Below are positions 36,981-47,283 of a DNA stretch of 64,000 nucleotides, piece after piece. Below the pieces are notes generated by a model. It saw only the letters and a program-made list of their open reading frames with translations, was not told where the DNA came from and ran no database searches. The stretch is from Candidatus Viadribacter manganicus (GTDB lineage Bacteria; Pseudomonadota; Alphaproteobacteria; Caulobacterales; Aquidulcibacteraceae), in contig NZ_CP013244.1 in NCBI RefSeq assembly GCF_001679665.1, positions 2,550,980 to 2,614,979 of the forward strand, given 5' to 3'. Numbering within the stretch: position 1 is the first letter of the stretch; each line of letters starts with the position of its first letter. The position numbers and the translations under genes are program-made.

Positions 36981-37580
36981 ATGGCCGGGGAAACTCCTTT
37001 CGAACGCGAGGTCCGTGACACGGTTGTGAAGTCGGGTTTTACCGGTGTTGCCGCAACGGCCATCGCGATCGTTGCGTTTTCGCCCGCCGGCTTCGGCGAT
37101 TGGGTTGGCGCCAGCGTCGCCTCCACGTTTGGGGTAGATTCGACCGCATCAGCTGAAGACAACGCCTACGCATCGTTGCCCGCCTACCCAGCGCCGATGA
37201 CGCGTGACGAGGTCAACGCCATCCACTCGCAGCTCGCCTCAAGTGAAGCGTCGATGACGCTCATTCGCGAAGCAACAGACGATAGGATCGAGCAGGTTCG
37301 GACGGTGTCGCTCGGCAACGGTGTGCCTGTGATTGCGCGCCACGCTGCGCCCGCTTCGGCATCCGATCTGCGTCTGTCGTTGAGCGAGCCTGTTTCTTAT
37401 TCCGCTCCGGTAGATGAAGCTCCGGTGGAATCGTATGTCGCGGTGACCGGCCCTGAGGCCGCTCTTGTTCCTGCGAGCTACACGGCAGCTGTCGGTGGCG
37501 GTGGCTTCGACGCCAGTGTTCCCTACCGCGATCCGCACCTTGAACTCGCGGACCTGTTGCTTATGCACGAGTCTTTCTAG
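36981..37580 (+). CDS. membrane-anchored protein related to the 29137 product
   Basis: A 199-residue protein with one hydrophobic segment (residues about 19-43). Then comes a helical part RDEVNAIHSQLASSEASMTL with IREATDDRIEQV, which matches the 29137 protein in the same pattern. The C-terminal 90 residues are Ala/Ser/Val-rich and look disordered. The ATG at 36981 follows CGGGAG. Function unknown. Confidence 0.65.
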   Translation: MAGETPFEREVRDTVVKSGFTGVAATAIAIVAFSPAGFGDWVGASVASTFGVDSTASAEDNAYASLPAYPAPMTRDEVNAIHSQLASSEASMTLIREATDDRIEQVRTVSLGNGVPVIARHAAPASASDLRLSLSEPVSYSAPVDEAPVESYVAVTGPEAALVPASYTAAVGGGGFDASVPYRDPHLELADLLLMHESF

Positions 37581-37651
37581 GCTACGCTTTTTACTAGAGC
37601 TCTGACATTATCCGGCGGGTGTTACGCACGGCTGCAACTGCACGTGCTTGA

Positions 37652-37668
37652 GCCAGTTTTTGACTGGC
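37652..37668 (+). promoter_or_regulatory. small hairpin upstream of the AGE isomerase gene
   Basis: GCCAGT with ACTGGC around a TTTTG loop, about 25 bases before the preferred TTG start. It may be an attenuator or an mRNA stability element. Unproven. Confidence 0.25.
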
Positions 37669-37693
37669 AATCTTGAGGAACGCCGAGGCGCAG

Positions 37694-38866
37694 TTGGCGA
37701 TAGAGAAGTCTCTAGCGGAAGTCCCTGCAAGCGCTGGGGGGAAAATCGCGTTCAAAAGAGTTCGCTCTTGGATGTTTGACCATGCGTTGCCGCTTTGGGC
37801 GGAGCGCGGTGTCGATCACGCGCACGGAGGCTTCCTGGAGGAGCTTTCGCAAGAGGCGGATCCAACGGCCTGCACCTTCAAGCGCGTGCGCGTCATTTGC
37901 CGGCAGATTTACGTTTTTGCGCATGCTGCCAAACTTGGCTGGTCGCCTGGCGCTTATTTGGCAGAGCAGGGCTACATCTATCTGCGCGATAAAGTCCGTC
38001 TCGCCGACGGCGGCTGGGCGCGCCGCCTTTCGCGCGAGGGCGCAATCATCGATCCCGCGCCCGATCTCTATGATCTGGCGTTTGTCCTCTTTGCGCTAGC
38101 TTGGCGCTACAGTGTCTCGCAAGACGCGGAGGTCCTTCGCCTCGCGCATGAAACGTTGGATTACATCCAGCAGAAGATGAGAAGCCCGCATGGCGCTTTC
38201 TGGCACACGCTGCCGCAGCAGCGTGCTTATCTGCAAAACCCACACATGCATTTTGCCGAAGCCTGTCACGCCGCGTTCGAGGCGACGGGTGATCAGCGCT
38301 TTCTAGATCAAGCTGAGGAATTGGTCGCCTTGTTGCGTCGTCGCTTTTTCGACGGCCGAACGCTAGGCGAATATTTCTCGCTCGATTGGACGCGCGAGCA
38401 GAGTGAGCTCGGCCGAACGCTCATACCCGGTCATCATTTTGAGTGGGCGTGGATATTGTCCACGCACCAGCGGCTAACCGGCACCGATCTCAATCACGAG
38501 ATCGAAGCACTCGCGTCGTTCGCAGAGGCCTACGGCGTCGATCCTAAGACGCAGGTCGTCTTTGACGGGATATTGTCGGACGGCGCTGTCGTTGCGGAGA
38601 GTTCGCGCGCTTGGCCAAATACCGAACGGATCAAAGCTTGGGTCGCGCTTTCGCACCGCGCCGATCTGCAACCGATTGAGCGTATCAACGGCACGCTCGA
38701 ACTCATATTTGGCCGATACTTTGCGCGTTCGCGTCCGGGATTGTGGATCGATCGCTTCGATGGGAATGGCGCGCCCATGGTCAGCGCTGTGCCTGCCTCG
38801 GTGCTCTACCACATCTTTCTGGCGTTTGCCGAAGTGTTGCGACTTGAGCCAACTGCCAAGCGATGA
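37694..38866 (+). CDS. AGE-family sugar isomerase/epimerase
   Basis: A protein of about 390 residues with the alpha/alpha-barrel pattern of N-acylglucosamine 2-epimerase and mannose-6-phosphate isomerase. Family motifs are RVDHAHGGFLEEL (Arg/His), RVRVICRQIYVFAHA, NPHMHFAEACHA and LIPGHHFEWAWI. In this locus it most likely supplies mannose-6-phosphate from fructose-6-phosphate. The start is uncertain: TTG at 37694 has GAGG five bases upstream, and TTG at 37673 is open as well. The stop overlaps the next glycosyltransferase start. Confidence 0.85.
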   Translation: MAIEKSLAEVPASAGGKIAFKRVRSWMFDHALPLWAERGVDHAHGGFLEELSQEADPTACTFKRVRVICRQIYVFAHAAKLGWSPGAYLAEQGYIYLRDKVRLADGGWARRLSREGAIIDPAPDLYDLAFVLFALAWRYSVSQDAEVLRLAHETLDYIQQKMRSPHGAFWHTLPQQRAYLQNPHMHFAEACHAAFEATGDQRFLDQAEELVALLRRRFFDGRTLGEYFSLDWTREQSELGRTLIPGHHFEWAWILSTHQRLTGTDLNHEIEALASFAEAYGVDPKTQVVFDGILSDGAVVAESSRAWPNTERIKAWVALSHRADLQPIERINGTLELIFGRYFARSRPGLWIDRFDGNGAPMVSAVPASVLYHIFLAFAEVLRLEPTAKR

Positions 38867-39978
38867 AGAAGATCCTCTTTATCGTGAGCGAGGATTGGTT
38901 TTTCCGTTCGCACTTTAGAGCATTCCCGCAGCGTGCGCGTCAGGATGGCTATGAGGTCGTCATTGCTGGTCGCAGGTCCGGGGCGATGGATGGGGAGAAT
39001 GTGCGTGTCATCGACGTGCCGTTCGCACGCGGCGGTTTTGGACTAGGCGCCATAGCTCGCCAATTGCCGAAATTGCAGGCCATCGTCGATGCAGAGCGGC
39101 CAGACATCATCCACCCGTTCTCGCTGAAATCCATTGCGCTGACGATGATGCTTAAGGCGCGCGGCGCGGGACGCGCTTTCGCGCTGACGGGACGTGGCTA
39201 TCTTGCGCTATCTTCGGCGCCGGCCTGGGCAAAGCTCATTGGATGGTGTTTTCGCCATATGCTTCGGCATGAACTTTCGAAACCCAGGACTGTGCTCATT
39301 GTTGAGAACCTAGCGGATCGCCGATGGGTGGAGGGGCGCCGCGCCTTGTCCGATGATCGGGTGGTCTTGATGCCCGGAGCCGGCGTTGAACCTAGCCTTT
39401 ATCTGCCGACGCCAGAGCCCGTTCACCCGCCCATCATTGTCGGCGTGGTTGCGCGTCTTATTCGTTCCAAGGGTGTCGATGTTGCTGTCGATGCTGTGGT
39501 CCGTCTGCGCAAAAAAGGGTTCAACATCGTTTTGCGCGTTGCAGGTCAGTCAGATCCAGAAAATCCGGAATTCGTAACCGATGGCGAATTGAGCAGATGG
39601 CGCGCTAGTGACGGCGTCGAACTTGTTGGTCAGATCAAAGACGTGTCGCTCTTTTGGTCAGGAGTTCAAATTGCCTGCGTTCCATCGCGCGGCGGCGAAG
39701 GGTTGCCGCGCACATTACTGGAAGCTGCCGCCTGTGGGCGTCCAGTGGTGACCACCGACGCTCCCGGTTGCGGCGAGGTCGTCAGTGATGGCGCGGGGCT
39801 CGTGGTCGCGCATGACAACGTCGAAGCGCTCGCTGCGGGCTTATCCAAGCTTGCGACGGATCATGCGCTCCGCCAACGCTTTGGTAAGGCCGCGCGCGCA
39901 CTTATTGAGCTGAAGTATACAAGCCAACACGCCGCCGAAGAGGCGGCGAAAGCTTGGGCGCTGCTTAAAAGGCCATGA
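38863..39978 (+). CDS. glycosyltransferase family 4
   Basis: A 371-residue GT-B glycosyltransferase. The N-terminal part has HPFSLKSIALTMMLKARGAG and FALTGRGYL; the C-terminal domain has GVVARLIRSKGVDVAVDAV and the donor-binding PSRGGEGLPRTLLEAAACGRPVVTTDAPG (shown here as two separate motifs, PSRGGEGLPRTLLEA and ACGRPVVTTDAPG). It resembles PglA/WcaL-like transferases. Overlaps both neighbours by four bases, so it is coupled to the AGE isomerase and the next transferase. Donor sugar not identifiable. Confidence 0.88.
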   Translation: MKKILFIVSEDWFFRSHFRAFPQRARQDGYEVVIAGRRSGAMDGENVRVIDVPFARGGFGLGAIARQLPKLQAIVDAERPDIIHPFSLKSIALTMMLKARGAGRAFALTGRGYLALSSAPAWAKLIGWCFRHMLRHELSKPRTVLIVENLADRRWVEGRRALSDDRVVLMPGAGVEPSLYLPTPEPVHPPIIVGVVARLIRSKGVDVAVDAVVRLRKKGFNIVLRVAGQSDPENPEFVTDGELSRWRASDGVELVGQIKDVSLFWSGVQIACVPSRGGEGLPRTLLEAAACGRPVVTTDAPGCGEVVSDGAGLVVAHDNVEALAAGLSKLATDHALRQRFGKAARALIELKYTSQHAAEEAAKAWALLKRP

Positions 39979-41054
39979 GCACGCCGCGTATATTGATTTG
40001 GTTTTGGTCGGGCGGTGGGGGCGGCAGCCTTTTTGCATACAATCTTGCGCGCCGATTGAGCGTACGCTTTGGCGCGAGCGCAGTGACGCTGTCGCTCCGT
40101 GCTGACGATCCTACTCTCGAGCGCGCGCGCGATGCCGACTTCCAAGTTCTCGCCGCTAACATCGTTTCCGATCGGCGCAAACCCCTGACGACGCTCAGCT
40201 CGCTAACGCGAGGCGCACGCATTCTGGCCGATCAGGCGCGTAACGCCGATCTGGTGATTGTGCCGATGAATTTTGCGTCGGCCGCGCCGTTGAGCGCCGG
40301 TCTTAAGCAACCTCTGGTCTATTGTGCGCACGATCCAGAGCCGCATCCGGGCGATTATGCACGCATGCTGCAACGTGCGACCCAGGCCGTCCTGCTCAGT
40401 CGCGCGCGCAAGGTTATGGCGCTCTCCGAATATGCCGCTGGACGTTTACGCGCCTTGGGTGTGGCCTCCCATAAGGTCGAGGTGGCGCCGCTGCAATCTG
40501 TCTTTGAGCCATCGCCGTCGCGGTCTAAGAACGGAAACCCGGTCCAACTTGTCTTGGCGGGGCGGATGATCGCTTATAAGGGCGTCGACATTCTTGCCGA
40601 TGCGTTGGCGCCATTGAATACACGCGATGATTGGCGGCTCAAAATCGCGGGCCTGGGGCCCGCTCTTGATGATCGGATGTTGGCGCGCTTTGCTCATCCA
40701 CAAATCGAGCGCGCCGAACGTGCGTGGATGAAAGATGCTGAGCTTGAAGCCCTCATCGCAAACGCGGACGTGGTCCTCGCGCCCTATCGTTCGGCAACGC
40801 AATCGGGCGTCGTCGCCCAGGCGATAGCGCGCGGCACGCCCTGCATCGTTACTCCCGTTGGCGCGCTCGGTGAGCAGATCGGCAAGGGCGAGGCTGGCTG
40901 GATCGCCGATCGCGCCGATGCTTCAGCCTTTGCCGCCGTGATGTCCCGCGCGTTGGATCAGCCCGGCGAGCGCGCCGAGAAGGCTGCGGCGGCGCTTAAC
41001 CTTGCCTACAAGGCATGGGAACACGACCACTGGGGCTGGCTCGATCACTTGTGA
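39975..41054 (+). CDS. glycosyltransferase, GT-B fold
   Basis: A 359-residue protein. The glycine-rich N-terminus (SGGGGGSLFAYNLARRL) and the C-terminal half with LVLAGRMIAYKGVDILADAL and APYRSATQSGVVAQAIARG are typical of family 4 transferases. Its N-terminal 80 residues are divergent. The start overlaps the previous transferase stop. It ends about 70 bases before a second transketolase. The sugar it transfers is not evident. Confidence 0.85.
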   Translation: MSTPRILIWFWSGGGGGSLFAYNLARRLSVRFGASAVTLSLRADDPTLERARDADFQVLAANIVSDRRKPLTTLSSLTRGARILADQARNADLVIVPMNFASAAPLSAGLKQPLVYCAHDPEPHPGDYARMLQRATQAVLLSRARKVMALSEYAAGRLRALGVASHKVEVAPLQSVFEPSPSRSKNGNPVQLVLAGRMIAYKGVDILADALAPLNTRDDWRLKIAGLGPALDDRMLARFAHPQIERAERAWMKDAELEALIANADVVLAPYRSATQSGVVAQAIARGTPCIVTPVGALGEQIGKGEAGWIADRADASAFAAVMSRALDQPGERAEKAAAALNLAYKAWEHDHWGWLDHL

Positions 41055-41122
41055 GCGGGCGAGGGGTTGCAGGCCAAGCGGCCGTGGAAATAGATGATGC
41101 GTGAGCAGGGCGGGAGCCGAAT

Positions 41123-43042
41123 TTGGGCGATCTGATTGGTGAAGTCGTACAGAGCGAGCTCTACTATGTCGCACGCAGCGAGTTCGATCGCGTAGCGCGC
41201 GCCAATGCGCCCAAGCCGGCGCTGATGTCGCTATATGCCGACATGACGCGCCTCAACGCGCTCTACATGATTGCCAATGCGGGCTCCGGTCATATCGGCT
41301 CGTCGTTCTCGGCTGCTGACGTGATGACGCATCTTTATCTCTCCGAGATGGATCGCGATGGTGATGTCTTCTTCTCATCGAAGGGGCACGACGCGCCGGC
41401 GCTGTATTCGGTGCTGATTTCCATCGGGGTGCTTGAAGAAGACCTGCTGCACAAGCTGCGCCGCCTCCACGGATTGCCGGGACATCCGGACATTTCCGTG
41501 CCGGGCCTTGTTACCAACACCGGCTCGCTAGGTATGGGCATCTCAAAGGCCAAGGGCATGGTCGAGGCCGCGCGTGCTAAAGGTAAGCCCAAGCGCGTCT
41601 ATGTCATGACCGGTGACGGCGAATTGCAGGAAGGTCAGATCTGGGAATCGCTCGTCTCGGCCGCGAACCGGCAGATGGGCGAACTCACCGTAATCGTCGA
41701 TCACAACAAGATTCAATCCGATTACTCGGTGGCGCGGACATCCGATCTCGGGGCGCTCCAGGCCAAGTTCGAAGCTTTTGGTTGGTTATGTGAGCGCCTC
41801 GATGGCCATGATCACGACGCGTTCACGGCGTGCTTCGCGCGTCTACGGAAGGAAACGCAGCGCCCCAAAGTGATTATCGCCGATACCATCAAGGGCAAGG
41901 GCGTGTCGTTCATGGAAGGTGTCGCAATCGATAGCGACGTCGAAATGTTCAAGTTTCACTCCGGTGCGCCGACAGCCGATCACTACCAAAAGGCGGTGCT
42001 TGAGCTGGAGCAACGGCTCGCGGCCAAGCTCGCGGCGCTTGAGCTTTCACCAGTACGGGTTTCTGTGGCGCCGCGTCCTGAGGCCCCGTTGGCGGCGAGC
42101 GAGCAGGTGAAGCTCTTTCCTGCCTATACCAACGCCTTGATGCGGCAGGCCGAGCGAAAGTCTGAGCTTATCGCGCTTGATGCCGATCTCATCTTGGACA
42201 TGGGCCTTATACCTTTCCGCGATGCCTATCCCGATAGGTTCATTGAATGCGGCATCGCTGAGCAGGATATGGTGAGCCAGGCCGGTGGACTGGCGCTTGA
42301 TGGCATGCTGCCCATCGTGCACTCGTTCTCTTGTTTTCTTTCAACGCGGCCAAACGAGCAAATCTATAACAACGCCACCGAGAAGACGCGCATCGTTTAT
42401 GTTGGTGGCTTGTCCGGCGTCATTCCTGCAGGCCCAGGTCACTCGCACCAAAGCGTGCGCGAAATTTCCGCCATTGGCGGCATGCCCGGCATGGTGATGA
42501 TCGAGCCGTGCTGCCCCGACGAAGTCGGGCCGCTCTTCGATTGGTGCATCGAGACCCACGAGGGACCAAGCTTCTTGCGCCTCGCTTCGATGCCCTACGC
42601 CACCGCGGCCAAGCTTCCTGCCGGATACGAGCCAAGCCGGGGCAAAGGCTACGTGGTGCGCGAAGGCGCCGACGGCGCCATCGTCGCCGCGGGTCTTTTG
42701 GGTGTGGCCGAGGCGATCAACGCAGCCACGGCTTTGGCGCAGGATGGCAAGAATTTCGCGGTCATCTCGCTGCCGTGGCTCAACGTCGTTGACGCGGCGT
42801 GGATCAGCGAGATTGCAGCGCGCTATCCGGTGATCGTCACTCTCGACAATCACTATCTGCAAGGTGGTCAGGGGCAGATGGTGCTCGCCGCTATCGCCGA
42901 ACACGCGCACGCCAAGCCTCGTTGTTTGTCTCTTGGCCTTCATGAAGTGCCGCCGTCCGGTCGAACGGACGAGGTCTTAGCCGCCATGGGCCTCGATGGC
43001 GCAGGCATCGCGCGGAGCATTACGGATTTTCTCAGCGCATGA
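41123..43042 (+). CDS. second transketolase-like protein in the glycan locus
   Basis: A 639-residue protein with both transketolase halves. The thiamine diphosphate site is GDGELQEGQIWES with HNKIQSD, and the C-terminal half has IECGIAEQDMVSQAGGL and PGHSHQSVREI. It differs from the main Tkt by its short N-terminal leader and the lack of a terminal C-domain extension. Enzymes of this type in polysaccharide clusters can make unusual ketose or branched sugar intermediates; the substrate here is unknown. The TTG at 41123 follows GGGAG by six bases. The stop overlaps the next gene. Confidence 0.85.
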   Translation: MGDLIGEVVQSELYYVARSEFDRVARANAPKPALMSLYADMTRLNALYMIANAGSGHIGSSFSAADVMTHLYLSEMDRDGDVFFSSKGHDAPALYSVLISIGVLEEDLLHKLRRLHGLPGHPDISVPGLVTNTGSLGMGISKAKGMVEAARAKGKPKRVYVMTGDGELQEGQIWESLVSAANRQMGELTVIVDHNKIQSDYSVARTSDLGALQAKFEAFGWLCERLDGHDHDAFTACFARLRKETQRPKVIIADTIKGKGVSFMEGVAIDSDVEMFKFHSGAPTADHYQKAVLELEQRLAAKLAALELSPVRVSVAPRPEAPLAASEQVKLFPAYTNALMRQAERKSELIALDADLILDMGLIPFRDAYPDRFIECGIAEQDMVSQAGGLALDGMLPIVHSFSCFLSTRPNEQIYNNATEKTRIVYVGGLSGVIPAGPGHSHQSVREISAIGGMPGMVMIEPCCPDEVGPLFDWCIETHEGPSFLRLASMPYATAAKLPAGYEPSRGKGYVVREGADGAIVAAGLLGVAEAINAATALAQDGKNFAVISLPWLNVVDAAWISEIAARYPVIVTLDNHYLQGGQGQMVLAAIAEHAHAKPRCLSLGLHEVPPSGRTDEVLAAMGLDGAGIARSITDFLSA

Positions 43043-44724
43043 AATCGTGGCTCCGCCGCTGGCCCGCGGCGGCGCGTTTGCGCTTGCTGCGTCTTAATGG
43101 CATTGCGCGCGCTGATGCAGGCGATGGGTTGTCGGCGCTCGCGCATGATCCGGCATGGCGCGCCGCGCTCGAAGCAGCAAAGGGCGGTGCGCGCGTGATG
43201 ATCGCCACAAATACGGGCGGTCACTTCGCGATTGAGACCATTGACCGCTTGCTTGGCGTGGCGCTCACCGTGCGCGGTGCGGCGGTGACTCACGTGCTGT
43301 GCGATGCCGCTTTGCCTGCCTGCCAGATGTGTGAGTTCAATCTCACGGCGGATGTTGCGGGCTTTGCCGAGAAAGGCCCAGATCGTTTGCTGTGCGGCTA
43401 TTGCTACGAGCCCGCACAAAAGCGCCTCGATGCTCTAGGTCTCGCCACGCGGCAATTGACGAGCGCGCAGTCCGACGAAGACCGGCGCCAGGCTAAGGCT
43501 CTTGCGGACACGGCAAACCTCGATGATCTCCGATCAATTTTATGGAACGACGTCTCGATTGGTGAGCATGCGATGGCTGGTGCTTTGCGGTTCTTTGCGC
43601 GCAGCGATCTTTCAAGCGAAAAGCACGGTGCGGCGATCCTGCGGCGCTTCATCGAGGCCGCGGCGCTTTCGGCGGCCTCCTATGAGCGGTTGATCGACGA
43701 AGTGAGGCCCAAGGTACTTGTCGCCCATCACGGCATCTACACGCCGCAGGGCTTGGCAGTCGCTGTGGCGCGTGCGCGCAACGTACGCGTCGTCACTTGG
43801 AATCCGGCCTATCGCCGCCACTGCTTCATCTTCAGTCACGACGACTCTTATCATTATACGCTGATGGAAGAGAGCGCGGAAAGTTGGCGCGATGGGCCGT
43901 TCACTGACGCTGATCGTGAGAGGACACTGAACTATCTCTACTCACGCCGTACTGGCGCTGGTGATTGGATCAAATTCCATGCCGATCCAAGGAAAGTAGA
44001 TGACGTCCGCGATCTCGGGTTGGACCCGCAAAAACCCATCATCGCCGCCTACACAAACGTTTTCTGGGATGCGCAGCTGCACTTTCCGAACAATGCATTT
44101 GCCAGCCAGAAGGAATGGCTTGAGCGCACGATTGTGTGGTTCGAAAAGCGGCCTGATCTGCAGCTTGTGATCCGCATTCACCCAGCCGAGGCGACTGGTG
44201 CGCCGCCTTCGCGTCAGCGCGCCGCCGAAATCATCGCCGCACGATTTCCGAACCTGGCGGCGAACGTGCGCGTAGTTGCGCCTGAAAGTTCGCTCTCCAG
44301 CTATGCGCTCGCGGAGCGCGCAGATGCCGTGCTGATTTTCGGCACTAAGCTAGGCGTTGAGCTGAGTGCTCTGAGCATACCGGTGATCGTTGCTGGAGAA
44401 GCTTGGGTCCGCGGCAAAGGCTTCACGCACGATGTGAGCTCACCGGCGGATTATGAAGCGAAGCTGGCGCAATTGCCGTTCGGCCATCGCCTGGATCCGG
44501 ACCAGGAAGATCTGGCGCGGCGTTACGCCCACCATTTCTTCTTCCGCCGCATGCTTGAAATTCCGTTCGTTGAGCCAGCGTCGGGTCCGCGCCGGTTCCG
44601 CGTCGCGATTGACGGCGCCGCTGCCTTGGCGCGGGGAAAAAGCGCCGGGCTCGATGTCATCTGCGAGGGCATTCTGGAAAACACGCCATTTGTGTGTGAT
44701 ACGCCGGTGACGCGAGACCGATGA
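43039..44724 (+). CDS. KpsC/KpsS-like capsule biosynthesis protein, copy 1
   Basis: A 561-residue protein. The C-terminal half looks like the capsule KpsC/KpsS (PF05159-type) glycosyltransferase fold: AYTNVFWDAQLHFPNNAF, LQLVIRIHPAE, PESSLSSYALAERADAVL and FGTKLGVELSALSIPVIVAG. The N-terminal half has a cysteine motif CQMCEF and CGYCYEP that may bind metal. It shares extended identity with the protein at 51151. Exact enzyme activity is not established by sequence. It overlaps the transketolase stop. Confidence 0.7.
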   Translation: MKSWLRRWPAAARLRLLRLNGIARADAGDGLSALAHDPAWRAALEAAKGGARVMIATNTGGHFAIETIDRLLGVALTVRGAAVTHVLCDAALPACQMCEFNLTADVAGFAEKGPDRLLCGYCYEPAQKRLDALGLATRQLTSAQSDEDRRQAKALADTANLDDLRSILWNDVSIGEHAMAGALRFFARSDLSSEKHGAAILRRFIEAAALSAASYERLIDEVRPKVLVAHHGIYTPQGLAVAVARARNVRVVTWNPAYRRHCFIFSHDDSYHYTLMEESAESWRDGPFTDADRERTLNYLYSRRTGAGDWIKFHADPRKVDDVRDLGLDPQKPIIAAYTNVFWDAQLHFPNNAFASQKEWLERTIVWFEKRPDLQLVIRIHPAEATGAPPSRQRAAEIIAARFPNLAANVRVVAPESSLSSYALAERADAVLIFGTKLGVELSALSIPVIVAGEAWVRGKGFTHDVSSPADYEAKLAQLPFGHRLDPDQEDLARRYAHHFFFRRMLEIPFVEPASGPRRFRVAIDGAAALARGKSAGLDVICEGILENTPFVCDTPVTRDR

Positions 44725-44746
44725 AACATCCGAGGGGAGTTTTTTT

Positions 44747-45463
44747 GTGACGAATGATCTGCATATCGTCATGCATGTCCCTAAGACGGGTGGGCAGACC
44801 TTGCGCGATCATTTTCGTACGAAACTTGTCTTCCATAGTGAGTTTATTCACTTGGGACCATTTGGGGTTGCGGATGCGCAGGCGCGTGGAATTCCCGCGT
44901 GGGAGGAACGGTCCGTGGAAGAGCGCGCGAAAGCGCGAGTCATTCTCGGACATTACGCATCGGTGTTTACTAAAGACCTGGTGCCGGGTCCGCGCGTGGT
45001 CAAGTATTGTGGTGTGTTGCGAGATCCGGCGGCTCGCGTGGTCAGCCATTACAACTTCAACGTAGAAGATAAATGGGTTCGGGCCGGTAACGGTGTTCCT
45101 GAGTGGTCTTGGTGGTATCGAGGTCAGAAGCGCAATTTCGTCTGTCGTTGGATCAAAGAAAATTTTCTCAAAGAGAATACCAATGACGTGGCCGACGAGC
45201 AGATGTTCGATGACGTCACCAGACTGCTTTCTTCGTTCTGGCTGCTGGGCCTTACTGAGGACTATGAAACATTCTCCGATATGCTTTGTGCGGACGTAGG
45301 TGTTGTTGCGACGGGAGGGGTACGTTCAAACGTTGCCGGAGAGCACTATCCTCGGCGAGCGGTGGTTACACCAGAAATAGCTGAGCAGGTCTATCGCGAT
45401 CATCCCGTCGACAAGGCTTTATATGACTGGGTGCGCGCGCGCGTCGGGACTTCTAAGACATGA
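44747..45463 (+). CDS. sulfotransferase-like protein
   Basis: A 238-residue protein with PAPS-binding motifs of the sulfotransferase family: 5' loop [13 protein letters not shown] and the 3' phosphate-binding [17 protein letters not shown]. It would move sulfate from PAPS to a carbohydrate, though the substrate is inferred from context. It starts at GTG 44747, after GAGGGGAG. Base composition appears richer in A/T than neighbours, hinting at acquisition by transfer. Coupled to fcl through a four-base overlap. Confidence 0.8.
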   Translation: MTNDLHIVMHVPKTGGQTLRDHFRTKLVFHSEFIHLGPFGVADAQARGIPAWEERSVEERAKARVILGHYASVFTKDLVPGPRVVKYCGVLRDPAARVVSHYNFNVEDKWVRAGNGVPEWSWWYRGQKRNFVCRWIKENFLKENTNDVADEQMFDDVTRLLSSFWLLGLTEDYETFSDMLCADVGVVATGGVRSNVAGEHYPRRAVVTPEIAEQVYRDHPVDKALYDWVRARVGTSKT

Positions 45464-46413
45464 GCGCCGTCATCTATCCTTTGCGCGGCAAGCGTGTGTT
45501 TGTCGCCGGTGAGCGCGGCATGGTTGGGCGCGCTATTGTGCGGCACTTGGCTGTTAGCGAGTGCGAGGTGCTGAGTGCGCCGCGTGCAACGTTGGATCTC
45601 GAAAGCGAAACTTCGGTCGCAGCCTGGTTCGCCGCCAACAAGCCGCAAGCGGTGTTTCTCGCGGCCGCCAAAGTCGGCGGCATCAGCGCCAACAATTCCT
45701 TCCCCGTCGATTTTCTGGATCGCAACCTGCGCATCGCCGCGAATGTCATCCGTTCGGCGCATGACCAGGGCGTCGAGAAGCTGTTGTTCTTGGGTTCGTC
45801 ATGCATCTATCCGCGCGATGCGGCGCAGCCAATGACGGAAGAAGCGCTGCTTACCGGACCGCTTGAACAGACCAATCAATGGTACGCGATCGCGAAGATC
45901 GCCGGCATCAAACTTTGCGAAGCCTACCGCAAGCAATTCGGCGACGACTTCGTCTCCGTGATGCCGACCAACCTTTATGGACCGGGCGACAATTATCACC
46001 CCGAACACAGCCACGTGCCCGCAGCGCTCATTCGCCGCTTCCACGAGGCCAAGCTCGCCAACGCGCATGAGGTCGTTGTCTGGGGCACGGGCGCGCCGCG
46101 CCGTGAATTCTTACACGTCGATGATATGGCTGATGCCTGCGTTTTTGTGATGGAGCGTTATTCGGCGGAAGACATGCTCAACATTGGCACGGGGCAGGAT
46201 GTCACGATCGCCGAGTTCGCAGGGGTGGTGGCCGATGTGGTCGGTTACACAGGCGTGTTGCGCTTCGACACCGCGCGGCCGGACGGCACGCCGCGCAAAT
46301 TGCTCGACGTCTCCAAGATCAATGCACTGGGCTGGCGCGCGCGCATCGCTTTGCGCGATGGCGTGGCTGACGCGTACGCCGATTTTCTAAAAGGCAATTG
46401 GCGCGAAGCCTAG
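45460..46413 (+). CDS. fcl: GDP-L-fucose synthase
   Basis: A 317-residue GDP-4-keto-6-deoxymannose epimerase/reductase. It has [28 protein letters not shown] and the YAIAKIAG catalytic Tyr/Lys motif, then [19 protein letters not shown], all typical of Fcl. It converts the Gmd product into GDP-L-fucose. Coupled to the preceding sulfotransferase; the 3' end overlaps the convergent gene by four bases. Confidence 0.95.
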   Translation: MSAVIYPLRGKRVFVAGERGMVGRAIVRHLAVSECEVLSAPRATLDLESETSVAAWFAANKPQAVFLAAAKVGGISANNSFPVDFLDRNLRIAANVIRSAHDQGVEKLLFLGSSCIYPRDAAQPMTEEALLTGPLEQTNQWYAIAKIAGIKLCEAYRKQFGDDFVSVMPTNLYGPGDNYHPEHSHVPAALIRRFHEAKLANAHEVVVWGTGAPRREFLHVDDMADACVFVMERYSAEDMLNIGTGQDVTIAEFAGVVADVVGYTGVLRFDTARPDGTPRKLLDVSKINALGWRARIALRDGVADAYADFLKGNWREA

Positions 46414-47246
46414 TCGGCCGGCTCCAGTGCGCAGGGCACTAAGCGTTGGCTCGCTTCAAAGCTCGTCCAGCCCTGTCCCTGGCGCTTTACGGATCGCACG
46501 CCTGCAAACGGCGTGTAGCCGTAGCGGTAGGCGAGTAGGCCGTGGCAATTCCAGAGCGCGCGCCGCTGTGCGCGTGTCGTGCGCTGACGCCAGCCATCGA
46601 AGCCTTCGCCGGGATTGCGGGTCGGATTGCGCTCGGTGGCCGCCGCGAGCGGCATCTCGCGTGGGCGCGGCGGCGCGGCGATGTTCAAGAATTTCGCGAT
46701 GGTTTTGATCGCCGCGCCCTGGCCGGCGATCACATCCTCGTAGCGCAGGCGCAGCACCGGCATCGCCGTCCGCTCCCACGCAAGGTGATAGTCGGTCCAT
46801 GAGCCGAACATCGCATCGCCGACGATGAAGTCGTCGAGCAGCAGGCTCTCTTTTCGGAGATGTTCGAGCCGCCAGTAGCTGACGATCGCCGGCGCGGGAT
46901 GGCGCACGAATTGGATCGCCATTTCGCCCGGAAACGCCTGCTCGGGCGGCGGGTCGTGGGTTTTGACAAACAACAAGTGCGAATCAGCAGCCAGCCGCTG
47001 GCGCAGTTCGGGCGTTAGGCGCTTCAGCGCGCCGTGGCGCAGCAGCAGCTCGCGCTGTCCGGGCGCTGTGCGGCTTGCATAAGTTTGAAGATCGGGCTCG
47101 CCCTCGACGTCAGCCACGTCCCATTTTTCAGGGAAGGTGGAGGTTGAATCGTAGCCGTTGGCCGAGAGGTAGCTGAAATTGATCGAGATGAGATCGCGAA
47201 GAAAGGCGGCGCCGCAACGGGGAAAGGTTGCCTGATAAATCAGCAT
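46410..47246 (-). CDS. sulfotransferase-domain protein
   Basis: A 278-residue protein. The N-terminal PAPS loop is [16 protein letters not shown] and the 3' phosphate-binding motif is [37 protein letters not shown] follows the usual RYED pattern. It is a likely glycan sulfotransferase. On the minus strand, convergent with fcl. The substrate is inferred from its neighbours. Confidence 0.78.
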   Translation of the reverse strand: MLIYQATFPRCGAAFLRDLISINFSYLSANGYDSTSTFPEKWDVADVEGEPDLQTYASRTAPGQRELLLRHGALKRLTPELRQRLAADSHLLFVKTHDPPPEQAFPGEMAIQFVRHPAPAIVSYWRLEHLRKESLLLDDFIVGDAMFGSWTDYHLAWERTAMPVLRLRYEDVIAGQGAAIKTIAKFLNIAAPPRPREMPLAAATERNPTRNPGEGFDGWRQRTTRAQRRALWNCHGLLAYRYGYTPFAGVRSVKRQGQGWTSFEASQRLVPCALEPAD

Positions 47247-47283
47247 CGACCCACGCTGCGACCGCCAGCCGCCTCCGCTTAGC

